Below are positions 35,901 to 50,900 of a stretch of DNA of 64,000 bases, piece by piece. Source of the DNA: Liolophura sinensis (Eukaryota; Mollusca; Polyplacophora; Chitonida; Chitonidae). The DNA lies in contig NC_088305.1 in the NCBI RefSeq assembly GCF_032854445.1, positions 4,443,152 to 4,507,151 on the forward strand. Direction: 5' to 3'. Every line of letters starts with the position of its first letter. Within the stretch, counting starts at the first letter, position 1. Under the pieces are notes generated by a model. It was not told where the DNA came from and ran no database searches. It saw nothing but the letters and a program-made list of their open reading frames with translations. A program made the position numbers and the translations under genes.

Positions 35901-38900
35901 AAATATCCTTCCAATGCTATAGCTTTGGGAATGATTGTGCTTGTATTCTTTGTGTACATATACCTTAAAAGTCAAATTCAGAAACAGATATACATTTTAT
36001 ATAAAGTAAATAATACAAGCCTTGCAGCATACAGAGTAATACCAGACCAACGGTGACAAATTATCAGACGTAACCAGTGAAATAGTTGTCAGTTTAGGGT
36101 TAGGGTTTTATTTTAACTGTCCATGTACATGATTAGAGAGTAGCAAATTACACGCCCCCAAAAAGTACGTGAACATGCATATTAATTTTTTTATCCAACT
36201 TTTAAATATACACGGAATGTAAATTATTAAATTTTGATAGAAGCTCTTGCTTTATCTACGGACAAATTAAACTTCAATATGCCCATTATCCACGGTAATA
36301 AGGATTATAGTTTGTGTGAGAGCTTGCCAGAGCTCACATATATAACACCAATCCACCGTCCAGTTATATGTGCACGTATAGCTTCCACTGAGCTGTCCTA
36401 TCATATATCAATCTTAACTACTTATTTCCGACACTAAAGTCATGTTCTCAACACATATACACAAACAAACGGGCAGACATCCATGAGAGAGAAGTGAATA
36501 AGGAACAAGTCTGTTTCCATCAAGCATTTTTTTGATGCATGCGTGTATTGATAGTGGCAAGTTTATTTTTTATAATAATCAGCACCCTGGGTACTTAGAG
36601 GCACATACTTTAATGTCAGCTGATGGGTATTGTCGTGTTGTTTGATTTCACTCTTAAATCCATCACTGAAAGTGGATACATGCTCTACAGAAAGCAACTG
36701 TCTTAGAGTATTGTACAACATCGCATTGATATATAGAATCGGGGATCGGTTTTGAGCTTATTGTCTTCATACGTAATGGGGACTTTAACGGCTTGCAATT
36801 AGTCCGTTTTTCGCATTTTGTTTGTGCAACGTTAAGTTACACTTTTAGTACGATTTGGATGTCTATACGATACCGAATATGCGAAAGAAGGTGCGCTGAA
36901 TTCTACCTAAGTAGAGCTGTATATGTAACTTGTTGCAAGCCCAGTTGTGTTAAAGATGGTCTATAAAGCGGTATGTGCGCATGTTTGTTTTGCGATTAGT
37001 TTGTGAATGCACGTGTATAGGTATCTCTTGTGTACCAGCGGTAAACAGTAACTCTTATCAGTGTTAGCAGAGTTTACATGTGCGAGTTGCAACAACAACT
37101 CCGCTGTTTTAATTTAGCCAATGTTTATGTACGCAAAGTAACAGTAACTTACTTTCCATTCTCTTTTCTTCCCAATAATTTATGAACCTGAGTGTTACTT
37201 CACATTACTTTCACTTCACGTAACTGAGTGAAATCAGCGCTGTAATGTTCAGACGTGTAACTTTCTTTTGTTTCTAGGAATCATCCAATAGATTACGCAA
37301 ATCAAATGAAAGACCAAAGACTGATGTATGCACAAAGACTAAAAGATATAAAGAGCGTATATATGAGAAGAACGTTGGTCTTTGTTGCTAGTTTGGATCT
37401 TTCCGTGGCCGAGACGGTTAGCTTGCCAACACGGCGCAATGACCCAGAAGCCTCACACCAATGCGACCGGCCCCGATAGCACAGCTGGTAGAGCGTCCGC
37501 TTCTGGAGCGGTAGATCCAGGGTCAATCCTGGGCCGAGTCACACTAAGACCTTAAAAGAAGAAGTTGTAACTTCCTCGCTTGGCGTTCAGCATGAAGGGG
37601 TATCAGTATAATGGCACTGGCGGACGACTTACTTGCCTTCGGTAAGGCGTCTCAGTGAAGCAGCACAAGATAAAAGAGCGGTGGAAATCCATCCTGCAAC
37701 AAGGAAGGCACATCACATGCACTCTAAGGACCCCTTCGTCGTCATATGACTGAAATCGTTTTAAGTACGACGTTAAGCCCTAAACACTCACTCACTCACT
37801 CACTCCCACACTCCCACCCTCCCACCAAATCGGTCGCTGTGAGTTCAGACCCACAGCGACTGACCCACATACTGGTTTCCTCTCCGGCCGAACGTGGGAA
37901 GGCCAATCATCAACCAGCGGATAGTCGCGCGTTTTCCCCAGGGCTGTGCCGGAGTTTCCTCTTATCATAATGCTGCCCACAAAGTGAAATATTCTTGAGT
38001 ATTGCTATTAAATAAATCACATGTGGTGTGTTAGTCTGTCTTATATGATGTACACCGCAATGGAACGTCACTGTTTACATTTTTGTCAGTGTGTTTGACG
38101 AGAAAGATTCCGCGGCTAACTTCCGCTTCTTTAGCACACTTTGTCCGTTACCCAGGGCAAGGCTACCTGTTGACAGTTTGTTTTGTCCCTGTGCTGAGAA
38201 TTCTCTTCAAATTTACTCTGACAAAATAGAGACATTTTTCAGAAAGCCTATGCTTAGCCTTCGTTGACATTAAGACGAACAAGAGCTGCAATAAAATATT
38301 CCTACGACCTAATGCGAATCCTGTGGAGCGTTACTGTTCAAGTTTGGGATAACATTGCTTTAATATACGGTACATTTGTGCGACGGTTTACTGATATCAA
38401 TATTAGCCTAAATCAGAGGTTGTGAACTTTCACGCAGTACACACAGTGGTCAAATCCGAAGCTTGTGGTTTTTACTCTCCACATATGAGAAACTGTGTTG
38501 AAGAAGCTGGCAAGTATTTGAAGAGGTTATACTGCACATAGACTTTTCTGTGAATTTACTGGGTGGAAGCTCTTAGAAGGGTAAACGGGTAAATGAGAAT
38601 ATCTACGGCATATTGTGGCATTTTTGTGGCAACTGATTCAAGGTATCTGAAGATTTATCATGTATAATTCGGTCATTCATGTGACGTTGTACCTGAGGCT
38701 GATTTGAGAGGAACGGTATACTAGTCTAGAAATTATAATGGCGGGCTTCGATATATGCAAAGTTTCTTCCAAGCTAAATCATACAGTTTCTATGTATAGT
38801 ACAGTATTTTTTCTACCTGAGACATCTTGTTTATTGCTAAAGAGCTCTGTCAAGATACATCCCCAAAACATAGGTTTCGGTATCCTACAGACTGTTCATT

Positions 38901-41900
38901 AGGGAGACATGCCCTTTGTCACACAAAATACTACCTGAACAGTGTCACATTAAGCAATTATGCGCAGCCATATAAGGCGTAGAGAACAACGTAAAGTTTC
39001 AGCCAACATAGGTATGGGACGTTGTCACGTTATTCTGCCCAGAAAAATTAAAGGAAAAGACAACACTAAAGTGAAATATATGTCAGATGGAAGACCATTA
39101 AAAACTAATGAAAATAGTTGAATTTAATAATTTAGAATTTTTCCAGCCGAACAAAATGGTGCTAATAGATCAGATTCTGTGATGATCTGTTGTGACCCAG
39201 AAGGTATCAATGACTATCACATCTACTTTTGCCCGAAATAATTCGTTCTACAGTCAAATCAGCGAATGCATTCGTACATCTGCATGTATATGCATTTTGA
39301 ATGATGAAATATAGCAGTCTAATGTGTGTTAAGTAGCAAAAACCTTATGAGATGTCACTGGTCCCAATGTGGTCAGAAAAGGCCACCATACAATAAACTG
39401 TTCAAATGCATTTTACTAGGTCAAACAAATAGAAAAAAAACATAAATCCAACAATTTTACCGGACAGTTTTTAGTGGTTTTTCATCTGATACATGCTTCA
39501 TTTCAGTGTTTTCTTTGCATTTAAAGTAAAAGAATACTATAATGAGTTTTTCCAACATCCAGTGTTGTGATTAGAATTGTAAAAACTTCCTGTTCGTAAA
39601 GCCCACCTTAGAATTCAAATTTCTGAACACCTCTTTTACAAAGATCTAAAAAAATGAAAGTACATTTATGTAAAGTTTTCAGTGATCGGTTTAGTGATGT
39701 CTGCTTTGATTTCTACAGGTCTTTCCCTTTAAGGCTTCTATGTTACAGCATAAAAAGCTTGGGAATGGTATGATGTTACGGTGGAATATAGTATACAGGG
39801 ACAGGGTCAAATCGCAGCCATAGAAACTACGAAACAGTTTCACGTTATATAGTCGAAAATGCCTTAACACGACGTAGCAGCCAATTGTGATAATGTTTCG
39901 TGAAACAACCAAGAATACTATCGAATAACTTTGGACGAAAACGCAAATAATGTAGCATTACGTAACACCATGGTCTAAAAAGAGGTGGAATTGTTATGTT
40001 AAAACCTAAGAAAGTTTGAGTTTTTAATTTAGCTAATCTTCAAATTCCATATCCGCTGTGCAAACCGATGTAACCTCTAAGTATCATGAAACCAGCTACT
40101 TAACTAAGACATTCAAACCACATGCACATTTAGATCATAAAGGCGATTTCCTGTTTACAATTACTTTGGCATTTAACATACACTTCATTATGCACTATGT
40201 TCTGAACACACTAAATTAAATACACCACAAAACTGTTCCCCTGAACTGATGTATATCTATCCGATAATTTGTGATAATTTGAATTAAACATGTCAAGCAC
40301 GTGTGGTGAAATGCCAGAATTTACAGCTATAAGCCCTTGACTTTACACACGCCTAGCACATGTGGGAGTTTGCACCAACAACGTTCGCCACTCTGGGGAA
40401 AACTTTGGCTATGAGTTCCTGACATAGCTATTAAGGCTTTGTAAATATCCTTGCAGAATCAAATCCCTTTACACTCTCGCGAGCGAAGTATAAATAGCTC
40501 TTACTGTACATCCAGAAATCATTTAAAACGCTTTAAGTATAATGTAATAAAACGTACCCCAAAAAATGAATTCTGATTATAAATTAGAGCAGAGGCCGGC
40601 AACAGCCGAAAGCACTCTGGGCGGTGAATTACTCTTCTTACAAACCTATCCATTACCCCAAGGAATCGATACCAAATGAGAGCGGCTTTCAAATAACATG
40701 GTGGTATTTACGATATGTCAGATTAAATCGGGCCCTGTGTCATTCAACCCACGCCGGCTTAGCCCATGCAGTCTCCCTACAGCCCTACTCTCTCAGGGAT
40801 GATGCAGTTGTACAGCACAGTCATCTAGCGCTCCGTGGTTACATAACAGCATATACACTGTATGCTCGGTGGAATTCAGGACACGGTTTATCCATATCTA
40901 CAGTAAACTACAGCTGTAGACCACGTTTAGGCTTCACCCAGAAATCTGTCTCATTACACAGATTCCTTTCGGAATTTAGGAATCAGAACAGACATATTCC
41001 AGCCGTCAACCAAAATGGGAGTTCCTTCTCAACAATTGCAAGGCTTATTCCCAAAACGACGTTTAACACAAACTACCATATAACAAAAAAAAAGAAAAAA
41101 AGAACAGAGTATGAATTTCATGCATACAAAAAATAAGCAGGCAACAGCTTTCAATGAAGCTGGAAATACGCAAGGAATGTTCTAGCCGGATGATTGAAAT
41201 CAGTATCCAAGTGTTGTACTATGCCAGTTTAAGTTGTCGATAATCAAAATATGTATATCACTTCAGCTTTGATTGCAACTGGGTCATATATCGAACGTGG
41301 CGATCCACATGTCTGCTATGCGCAGCATATTCATAAATTTATTTCAGTTTGTTTTCCAACTGCTATACGCTGATCTGTAAAGAATAACAACGATGCGCAC
41401 AGATTGTAAAGACAGCTTCAGCCTACACAATTGGCAGGCGTCGTCAGTTGTTGTTGATATCTGTATATATGCAATGCATTCAAGGGCTCCTCAAACTTCA
41501 CGAATACGCAACCAAGTGCCTGGTATTAGCTATAGCCCATTCAGTCCAGTGGTGTGCATTATGTTTTCAATTCTGCTCAGTGACTTAAACTAGAAAATAG
41601 GTTTTAATTTATACAAACACGTAGGATCAGCAGACTATTTCGGTGGGTGAAATTCCCCATTCACCATGGCATATAAAGCAGATTGTAGTCCTCAGTTCTC
41701 TTTGCTATTCCATCTTGAAAACATAGAGCGAAGTGACAAGGGCGAAAGGTGAAAAAAGGTTATGAGATATGATCGTCATTTCCCCACATCCTCAATAGCT
41801 TAAAAAACCCCAAGTCAACGAATACTTTGACATAAAATTTTAAAAACGCTACTTACAGAAAAAACGCAGGGAAACGTGATTTTTCTCACATTGACGTGAA

Positions 41901-44900
41901 GATTATATTGTATCAAGGCTTATAGTTTCTGCAAAGATTTCTTCAGTCTTGAAGGGTCTTGAAACAGCCTTTAAGTCTCATTGCTGTCCTATTAACCCGG
42001 TTGGCCGCAGGTCATAACTGTCACGTTTGTCACGTTTTGATTTTTGCAAAATCAGTGTGACACTAGGACATTGCACCAAGCTGTCACGGTTCACTGGACG
42101 CAAATCAACGTCCCTTAACATCTATAGCATGGTACATTTTTGGATGCTGATTTAGTTAAATCGCCTAGAACATTTCTTGCGTCCTTCCGTGGTAATGGAC
42201 AGCTATTTACTGCTTCTCCGCGCGTGAATCCGTCCTAATTCCTCACTTTTTTATTTTTTAGTAGTTTGTGTTGCACGTTAATTTGGGAAATTTGTCCATA
42301 TTGGTTGGTGGCTGGTATACGAGTGTTAGTTTTGACGCCTTCGTACATACAAGGTGGAAGCTTTAATTACGGCCTTTAACGGTAAACTTCTATGCGTATA
42401 CACTTTAAAGTTAAAATTATGTCAGGGAGGACAACATATGGATGTGCAGGGTGTCAAAAAAGTTTTAAAGTTACCGAACATCTTGACCAGATGTTATAAG
42501 TCTTTTATTCTTTGCATGACGCATTAAAGCGGGAAAATACACAATTTAGGGGTTAGAACTATGTTCTGTTTGTCCTATACGGTGATATAGTAACCGCTCG
42601 CTTAATATGCAGAAGGACACTTAGCCCTCTGAGCTGGACATATAAACTTATACCACACAAAAAACTCATATTGAATGACACGGGAGGTATGGGGCAAATG
42701 GCATGGCTGAGACAGCATTTCAAACATAAATGCCGTTATAAATTATTTTGTGGCGGAAAAAATCCGGGCAGAATAATCAAAGACTATTTCCGCGGGCTGT
42801 AACATAAAGCCGAAACGCCAATGCCCTTATGGCAGGACAACGTAACGATGCTCGGGCTTCTCTATTATCGATCACTTTCATGTTTTGCGTTCCTCGTCAT
42901 AAATTAAGCAGAAGATCCAGCTGATGTAACATTCCGCTGGATCTTAAACTCCCTAAGGCTTCGTAAAGACGGCATTTCCAACAGCTAAGATTCACGTCGC
43001 TCTAGATTCCGTGGTAATAGCGCTCTTAGCTTCTTTATAAACTATGAGTGGAAGAACTGTCCAGCGCATGATCGACTGAAGCCAGCCGCAAGGGAAATCC
43101 CTAAAGCAAACTCACTGGCCATAAACAGGAAGACTTAAGAAGCTTAGTGTGCATAAGAAAGCATTATAGTCCGTAAAGTGCGCGTAAAACGTACGTCCGT
43201 CCCATCTGTTTGTCTGGTATATAACCGTTTTAGCTGGAAAATGGCACTAAGTAAAACGTGTATACACACTACAGATGACTATCTTGCTCCCTAGTTGGCT
43301 TAAAACACAGAGCCTCTGTCCGAACAAACCTCAAAAAGAAAACACGCAGTGTTAATGTCAAGTTCACTGGGTTTTCCTGTCATTAAAATGCCTAATTTGT
43401 CCGCTTCTTGGTAAAATGATATACTTTCAATAAGGTATACATTTCGAAGGTGGTCTGTATAATCTACTTACAATCCTCGTCTAGATAATCATTCATTGCA
43501 TGTACCAACCCAAGGAATTTTTCAGTCCAAATACATAAAAGTATACAATTCAATACCTTTGTATACGAAGCAATTATGCGCAGCCATGTAAGGCGTAAGG
43601 AACAACGTAAAGTTACAGCCAAAATAGGTATCGGACGTTGTCAGGTTATTCAGCCCAGAAAAATTAAAGGAAAAGACAACACTAAAGTGAAATATATGTC
43701 AGATGGAAGACCATTAAAAACTATCCAGGAAAATAATTGAATTTATTTAGAATTTTTCCCGCCAAACAAAATGGTGCTAATAGATCAGATTCTATGATGG
43801 TCTGTTGTGACCCAGAAGGTATCAATGACTATTACATCTACTTTTGCCCGAAATAATTCGTTCCACAATCAAATCAGCGAATGCATTCGTACATCTGCAT
43901 GTATAGGCTATGCATTTTGAATGATGAAATGTAGCAGTCTAATGTGTGTTAAGTAGCAAAAACCTTATGAGATGTCACTGGTCCCAATGTGGTCAGAAAA
44001 GGCCACCATACAATAAACTGTTCAAATGCATTTTAATTTGTCCGCTTCTTGGTAAAATGGTATACTTTCAATAAGGTATACATTTCGAAGGTGGTCTGTA
44101 TAATCTACATACGATCCTTGTCTAGATAATCATTCATTGCATGTACCAACAACCCAAGGAATTTTTCAGTCCAAATACAGAAACGTATACAATTTACTAC
44201 CTTTGTATACGATTTTATACGACTAATTTTAATGGATAGTTTAGTTTTTATGTCGAAAAGGTGGACATGAACAACACAACAAAGCTAAGCGCAAATTCCT
44301 TCATTCGAGGAAGTTTCATCATCACATCTGCCTGATTGGTGTTTAGAACAAATTCACAATAATGAACTTACATGCCGACTGTCAGCTCTGTGACGTTAGG
44401 CATAGAGTAAAGGCCAGAAAACAAAAGCGAAATTAGAATACGTGTATTCACTGACTCGCATTCAAATACAAGAAAGAATCCCACGAGGCGAGCAAACGGA
44501 CTTTTAAAGAATCCGAATGATATTATTCAGGCATTCAGTCTAGGTATAGCCCGTTAAATATAAGGGCACATTTCTGCCAGAACTATTGCATTCAGATGTT
44601 ACTCTTAGAGGTCACACGTAACAGTCATACTCCGCCAGCCGTGTGCTAATCTAAATGTCTTTGAACGTGCAGAAGGCACTAAATGAACTCTTTTTGCTCT
44701 AAGTTGATAAACATCACTGTTAGCATTGATTCATAGTTGCGTTCTGGCATTGTGCGGGGCTTGACCGCGTTTTCAGCACTATATGTCGGCCACATCATGG
44801 CGGTGTCTTCAGGTATTGGGGACTGGCTCTCATGATCACGTGATGATATAAAACCACACCTATAGAACGACTTGCATTTTTATTCTTTTTAGCGGTACAT

Positions 44901-47900
44901 AGGACACAGTCAGCTAGATATATACGAACTTCTAACAATTGCAGACAGACAAGAACTTTCAATGTTTCATTGCGAGTGTAGTTTTTAAGTAGTTGTTTGG
45001 CACCATGTATCTTCAGTGTTACGTAACGAATTATATATTAACACTTACGCTTTCTCCTGTAAGAAAACACACAGGGTACACACAATCGTAAAGCGCATGC
45101 CCATCATTACCAGTCTCACCTGACGTGTCCCATATAGACATCTTTATTCTGTATGTGCTGGAGACTTTGTATGTGCCCGTATACGTGTCAAAGCCAGTCG
45201 GCGTGTATTTCTGGAAGTAGAGAAAAATGCAAGGGTTCGTTATTCTCAACATCTTTTCATTTCTGCGGCATGACGTTTTACGCACTACCTAAAATCGCTA
45301 CACTTATATAACTTGGGTCACAGAAACGTGATCAGGGTATCAATTACCAAACTTTTTAAAAATGGCACTTGTTGCTGTCTCGCTAGTCGTTCAGCACTGA
45401 GAGGTTAGAGCAAGGTCAGGTGTGAGTATAATGTTATTAGGGGTTGAATGTCATTTGATTTAATTATTTATTTGATTGGTGTTTTACACCGTACTAAAGA
45501 GTATTTCACTTATACGACCGCGGCCAGCATTATGGTGGGAGGAAACTAGGCAAAGCCTGAGGGAAACCAACGATCACCCACAAGTTGCTGGATTGCCTTC
45601 CCATGGCCGGAGAGGAAGCCAGCATTAGATGGATTTGAACTGATGGAGTGTCACATCTGCTGTCTTCGGCAAGACACTTCAATGGCGTTCGCAGGATGGA
45701 CTCGCCCTTCCACAAAAGCACACAGTATATATACACACAAACCTAATGACTTCTTGTCGTCATATGATATGATTGTTAAGTACGGCGTAAAACGCCAAGC
45801 GTACATACATATATGTAGATGCCTATTATATCGTTTTCCGTTGGTGGGAGAGTTAAGCGTGCGTTTATTTGTAATCTTGAAGATTTATGTCACTGTCAAT
45901 AGAATTTCAGTATAACATGCATGGACTGTCCCGGTGCTGTATTAACTGAGACAGTGAGACATGTCATAACCGGAAATGCCTGACGTAAATTCCGAGGTAG
46001 CTCACTCAGAACAGACTGGTCGACATGTGTCCTATCCCTATACGCTTAGCGGCACCAAAGAAAGTACATGTTCTACGACTGCCAAGTTTAAGTTCGGATA
46101 CCTGCCCCAAATTCACTTAGTATACCCGGAGTATTTTTGGGAACATTTTTTCTCATTTGTGTAATAACGCACTTTAGCGGATGTACCATTAAGAATGCGT
46201 TTGCCTAACATACAAACACGAGTAATGTTTTTACCACAGTCAAGGGTATAAGATCCTCTCTTTCTAGTGCACCGAGCGGCCAGTGTGTTTACAGCACACC
46301 AACGGTAGACACTTCAATGTCTTAATTGATGACCAAAGTACTAAGACCAGTATCCCAGAGTTCGACAATTGCACTTTTAGACCCAGCCTTTCCAGTTAAT
46401 CGACACTTCAGCGTAAGTTCTTTTAGACAAATCCATTGTACAATCTAACGAAAGTAGAAATGGCCACGGTTTTTTCAAACTGCGTGCAAATTATGAGCAC
46501 GGAACTTGGGCGGTGTCCAAGAACACAGAAGATGAAAAAAGATAGCTAATTACAAGGACTCAAAACCCTTTTCAACATTAACGTCAGCACGGTAGTATTC
46601 ATAAGCAATTTTTTGTCGTAAATCTCAGTTCTGTCTAAATATATCTGACAAGGATTGACATTTCTAATAAAACAAGCAATACAGTTCCTACATAACACAC
46701 CGTGGCTGATTTAAATCCAACGATTCCCCCCAGAAGTTCGACGCACTTTCGGCAAGTAGTTCACACCTGTAACAGGGTCTGTTTTTAGCGGGAGAATAAG
46801 ATGAGTGGTAAATATCAACAACTTCTCATTGGCCACGAATATGAGTGTTCTAAAGGCATAGACGTCAGTTTGCTGGCTATAACATTTAGCGCGTCTCTCA
46901 GTTCTAAACAACTCTATTGCGACGCCGTGCGCTTTGCAGGTTGCCAAGAAATTGCCAAGCTGTTCATATACGTGACTGTCTTATGCATTTAGTCAGGCTG
47001 TGAAAATAGGCGCATGTCCTGAGGCAATCTATGGTTCTAACTGGTCTGACGTCGAGAACAAATAAAACCTTGATAATTGGCTGTCCCATTTGCCACCTGC
47101 GATAATCAACTGATTTTATATTACATTTTCAGCCTATCAATTTTATTTCGAAACGAATGACCGTAAAGCAAATGAAGCATTAGCCATCGTCAAATACATT
47201 CATCATTACAACCAACCCACACAAATGATTGATTAAAATTAATGACAGCATGCATTGTAGCAGATTAATCTAGTCAAATCCGAAACTATCAAAGGGTGGA
47301 TTCGGTTTAATCACTGATCGAACGGATTTAACCCGTTTTGTATCTATACGGCTAATTCAGAGGCATCCGTAAAACAACACTATTGAACATGCTCATTCGC
47401 TTTTAATCTCGGACAAACCCGTCCGTGATTTAGTCTTTACCAAGCTCAGTAGATTCCTCCCACTCTGCATTTCACCAGTCTCTAAAGGGTATCCATTATC
47501 ATGATTAACTTATGAAAACAATCATAATGCCTGCGGACCATCATTCTGTTTATGTTCTAGTCTCTCGCCGAACACAGGTATACGCTAAATATTTCTTCGG
47601 GGAATTGAGTATCCAGAGCATTTGTGTTTAAAATAACACGATTACTTTGCAAACACAGCAACGGAGTGAGCGCAGAGAAAATAATCGGAGCGTCCGTATC
47701 CGGCCTTCGTCCCTCTCTTGATTTTAACCAGCTGGCTAGCTGGATATAGCCCTAAGCTAACCAGCAGCACACGCCGTTAACAGATGTGCGGGTGTTGCCT
47801 TCACTAAGGCTTTTTGTACCGAAATAAACAGTTAATCGAAAGAATTTACAGTTTCCTGTAGCAATTTGTCTGTGGAGAAAGAATTGGTGTAAGACTTGGA

Positions 47901-50900
47901 ATATCTCACTTATCTGGAAGTCAATAGTGTTGAACAACGCCCTGCGAAGTTACAGATGTTCACGTCTGTATAGCTGACAACTGGTCACAGGTAACCGTTG
48001 AAATACGGTCTCTTGTCAGTTTACCTCAGTCAGGGTTTTATACTGTTCATGCAAATGCATAAATAGGAGCAAGCCCCCTAGCCCAATGGCTTAAGCAGAA
48101 TTAACTAAAAAAATGCAGCGATGTTAATTGCAATATATTACACCTCACTGGTCTAGAATTACTGAAAATGCTGTGTTGCCGTCATATTTGACATACAATC
48201 ACATTAAAACAATGCAAAGGGGCCCCGTTGCTGCTGTTGTTAGGAGAGGAAATGATCAGCAGATAGCGTTCTGTATCGTGCACTGATAGAGGGAGAGATA
48301 GCGTGATAACTGAGCCTCAAATCGGGGGCCATTAGTTTCGTGATCTCTGTTTTATTCTCATCTTCCTTTATTCCGTCAAGCCTTTTTAGCAGCGAGACTG
48401 GCATCTTCGTTGTCTTCCCTTATGAGAAAATATGATTTTCCCCACGCGAGATATTATTTTCCGGAGAGAAAAACCGAAGTCAATATTCTATACAATAAAA
48501 ATTAAATTTTACAATGCTTGAAAATGGCTTCTAAGCTTCTTATCTTGCTTGTAAAACAAAAACACAAAGAATCGTTCCACATTCAGTTTTATGCGAAAGA
48601 ATTTCTTAATGACGCTCACCATCATATTTTTATTATCTCATAATCACGTGAGCTAAATACAGAATTTCCAATGTCAGTATCGTTCACAATATTCTTGTTG
48701 TTCATATTTTTTCACATTGATCAAGATATTTTAGCATAGGAAATGAATGCAACAAGTTTCTTGACAAAAATCACGTACGATGTCATTGTTTCCAGGTCAA
48801 ACGCAATCTTGTTTACAGATTAGAAATCAAGGCATAGTCTATGAGTCATAATTTACCATCATAAGCGACATTTCTCTAAATCACTATTTTATGAATCTAT
48901 TTATTTACAAATGTTGTTAATTGTAGTTTAACATCATATTAATATACTGTCACTCAAAATACCATGTTTAGCACATATAAGTGGGCACTATTTTTAACAC
49001 GAAGACTGCTCTCCTATTCATGTATAATACGACCGTACTTGTTCATCACCAAAACACAGCAGGCTTTCGGTTTTTCTATTGTGGGTTTGAGTAACCCTAC
49101 TCCGACAAATGGGAAAAAGCATGGAAGGCAGTCTATTGGGTCATCAATAACCGCTCCTTATATCGCGACTGTCGACAACTGCATTATGGCATAAATGAAA
49201 AAAAAATTGTGCCCAAAAGAAGGAGGCTTAAACCTATAGCGCGAGAGTGCTAAGTGCGAAATGGTCAACAGCTGGTGAAGGGCACGAGTCATTAGGTAAT
49301 AACTGGATGGTTAATAGAGCTTATCTTTCCCAGCCAATTGCGCTGGCTTGGCGTATCGTTCGAGATAGGCAGCAATTTACAAAACATGGTCAGCAAAGGC
49401 GCCATTTTGACGACAGTTATCGTCGTCCTTGTGTATAGACAAACGAAGTATATCGCTGTTTAGTAATATCTCAGGCATGTTGTCCTATAACTGTATGACA
49501 CACGCGAGGGCTACGTCCGTATGCCTATGGAGAAAACATGTGCTCGAACTATTTGCCCTTCAACAGGAAATCTGAGCGGACCACGATGGCAGGCAAAACG
49601 GAAAATGTCAGACCCTGGGGCGGATATGTGAAGGAGAATGCCAACAATAACTGGCCAAGTTATGGGTGACATAAGAGGATTACTAGAGTATACCACTTGA
49701 CTTGTCTCCATATTTTATGTTCACCGTGAGGTCAGACTACAGTACATATTGTCTGCGATCTATTTCTAGCCGTGATGAAATGAGAATCGGCAAAAAAAGC
49801 CATAGCATATTCCATTATTTCCCATTATGAAAAGTAAACATCCGTTCCTGAGCGTTCGTCCCCAATAATACCACTTGCCATTTGTTCAAGCGTTTTGAAT
49901 TTCCAAAATAAGTTTGGGCGATTCGAAACTAAATCTCACCCTGTGTACGAATGTGTCCTCTTCAAATAACTCTGTTGGCTGCAAATTACAGTTTCGTTGT
50001 TTCATTTTTCATTTGGCTAAGTGTTTACGCCAAAGTCCAAAACGCAAAAGTCCTAAACGGGAGTGATAGAAGCACCAATAAAACTGAACCGGGCGCTTAC
50101 ACCAAATAAAACGTAAAAACAGTGAGTAAACGTTTTGAGGTGAATTACAAGATAAGCATTAAGTGGCTTTAGTTCCGCATTAAATTCACCATAGTTGTGC
50201 TGTTACATCACAAATCAAAAACGTATCGATAAGGAAACAGTTTTGCACGATGACTTTTTCCATTTTTTTTATACTTTTGACAGTTAACAGCGGAAACTGT
50301 GTGTACCAAGGACCATGCATGTCATGGGTTTAGCGTAATCGCTCGTTTTGTTCAAAACGTTTCTGCACATGCGTATGCTTCATCTCTACAAATGTAGACC
50401 CAGAACCATAATACGCACGCGCTGAAAGCGATGTTTCATGCCCCGATATTCAAGCGCAGTCAGTGCACGTGTACCTGAACCTGCACTTAAATGTACCATT
50501 TTTCTTCATAAAGGAGGTCAGAAATCTTATTTTTCCGTACATGCTTTTTTTCAAGGAAACAAGAAGTCATCTGGAGCGATTTATAATATGAAAATGTATA
50601 GCACGATATATAAATGTTCCATATGCTGTGGTTTCAGCCGATCCTATCCATGGAATGTTTTTGCTTGTATTAGACATACCGGTGGCTGCCAGACCTTTAC
50701 GTTATGGATGGTCTGAGTTAGGCGATAGAGCCGAAAGCGTTGAACCCTAAATGATGAGCCTGAGACTCCACTTGGGTTGCTATATGGGAATTATGTGGAG
50801 TCTAGCACCCGTGTAACTACAATCGTTTGGCCGTGAAATAGACTGTTAGTTCCGGCAGGTGACAGTGCCCCCTGTTCATCAGAATAGAGTTCAAGGACAG

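Larger units (their letters stand above)
31858..45119 (-). other. intron 2 of the Rnd-like gene
   Basis: Phase-1 intron of 13.3 kb between gtgaga and ctgtag. It holds a SINE A fragment (31895-31990), the 47-bp minisatellite (33628-34172), a family C copy (36015-36150), the nested SINEs (37391-38017) and the duplicated block pair (38952-39415, 43568-44035). The 32000-33600, 34200-36000, 39750-43390 and 44220-45000 stretches show no exon or clear repeat. Confidence 0.7.

Noticed and set aside
36098-36112. TTAGGG-like telomere repeat
   Set aside because: Only two units, and they belong to the dispersed repeat family C.
40624-41136. 170-codon plus-strand ORF in Rnd intron 2
   Set aside because: Length is near what chance allows in 64 kb, the end is an artefact of an A-rich run (KKKKKR), and I recognise no domain or splice support.
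45046-45068. 8-nt microexon (cttacag, GAGAAAGC, gtaagt) just after Rnd exon 2
   Set aside because: Inclusion would shift the frame between switch II halves; likely chance splice-like sequence.
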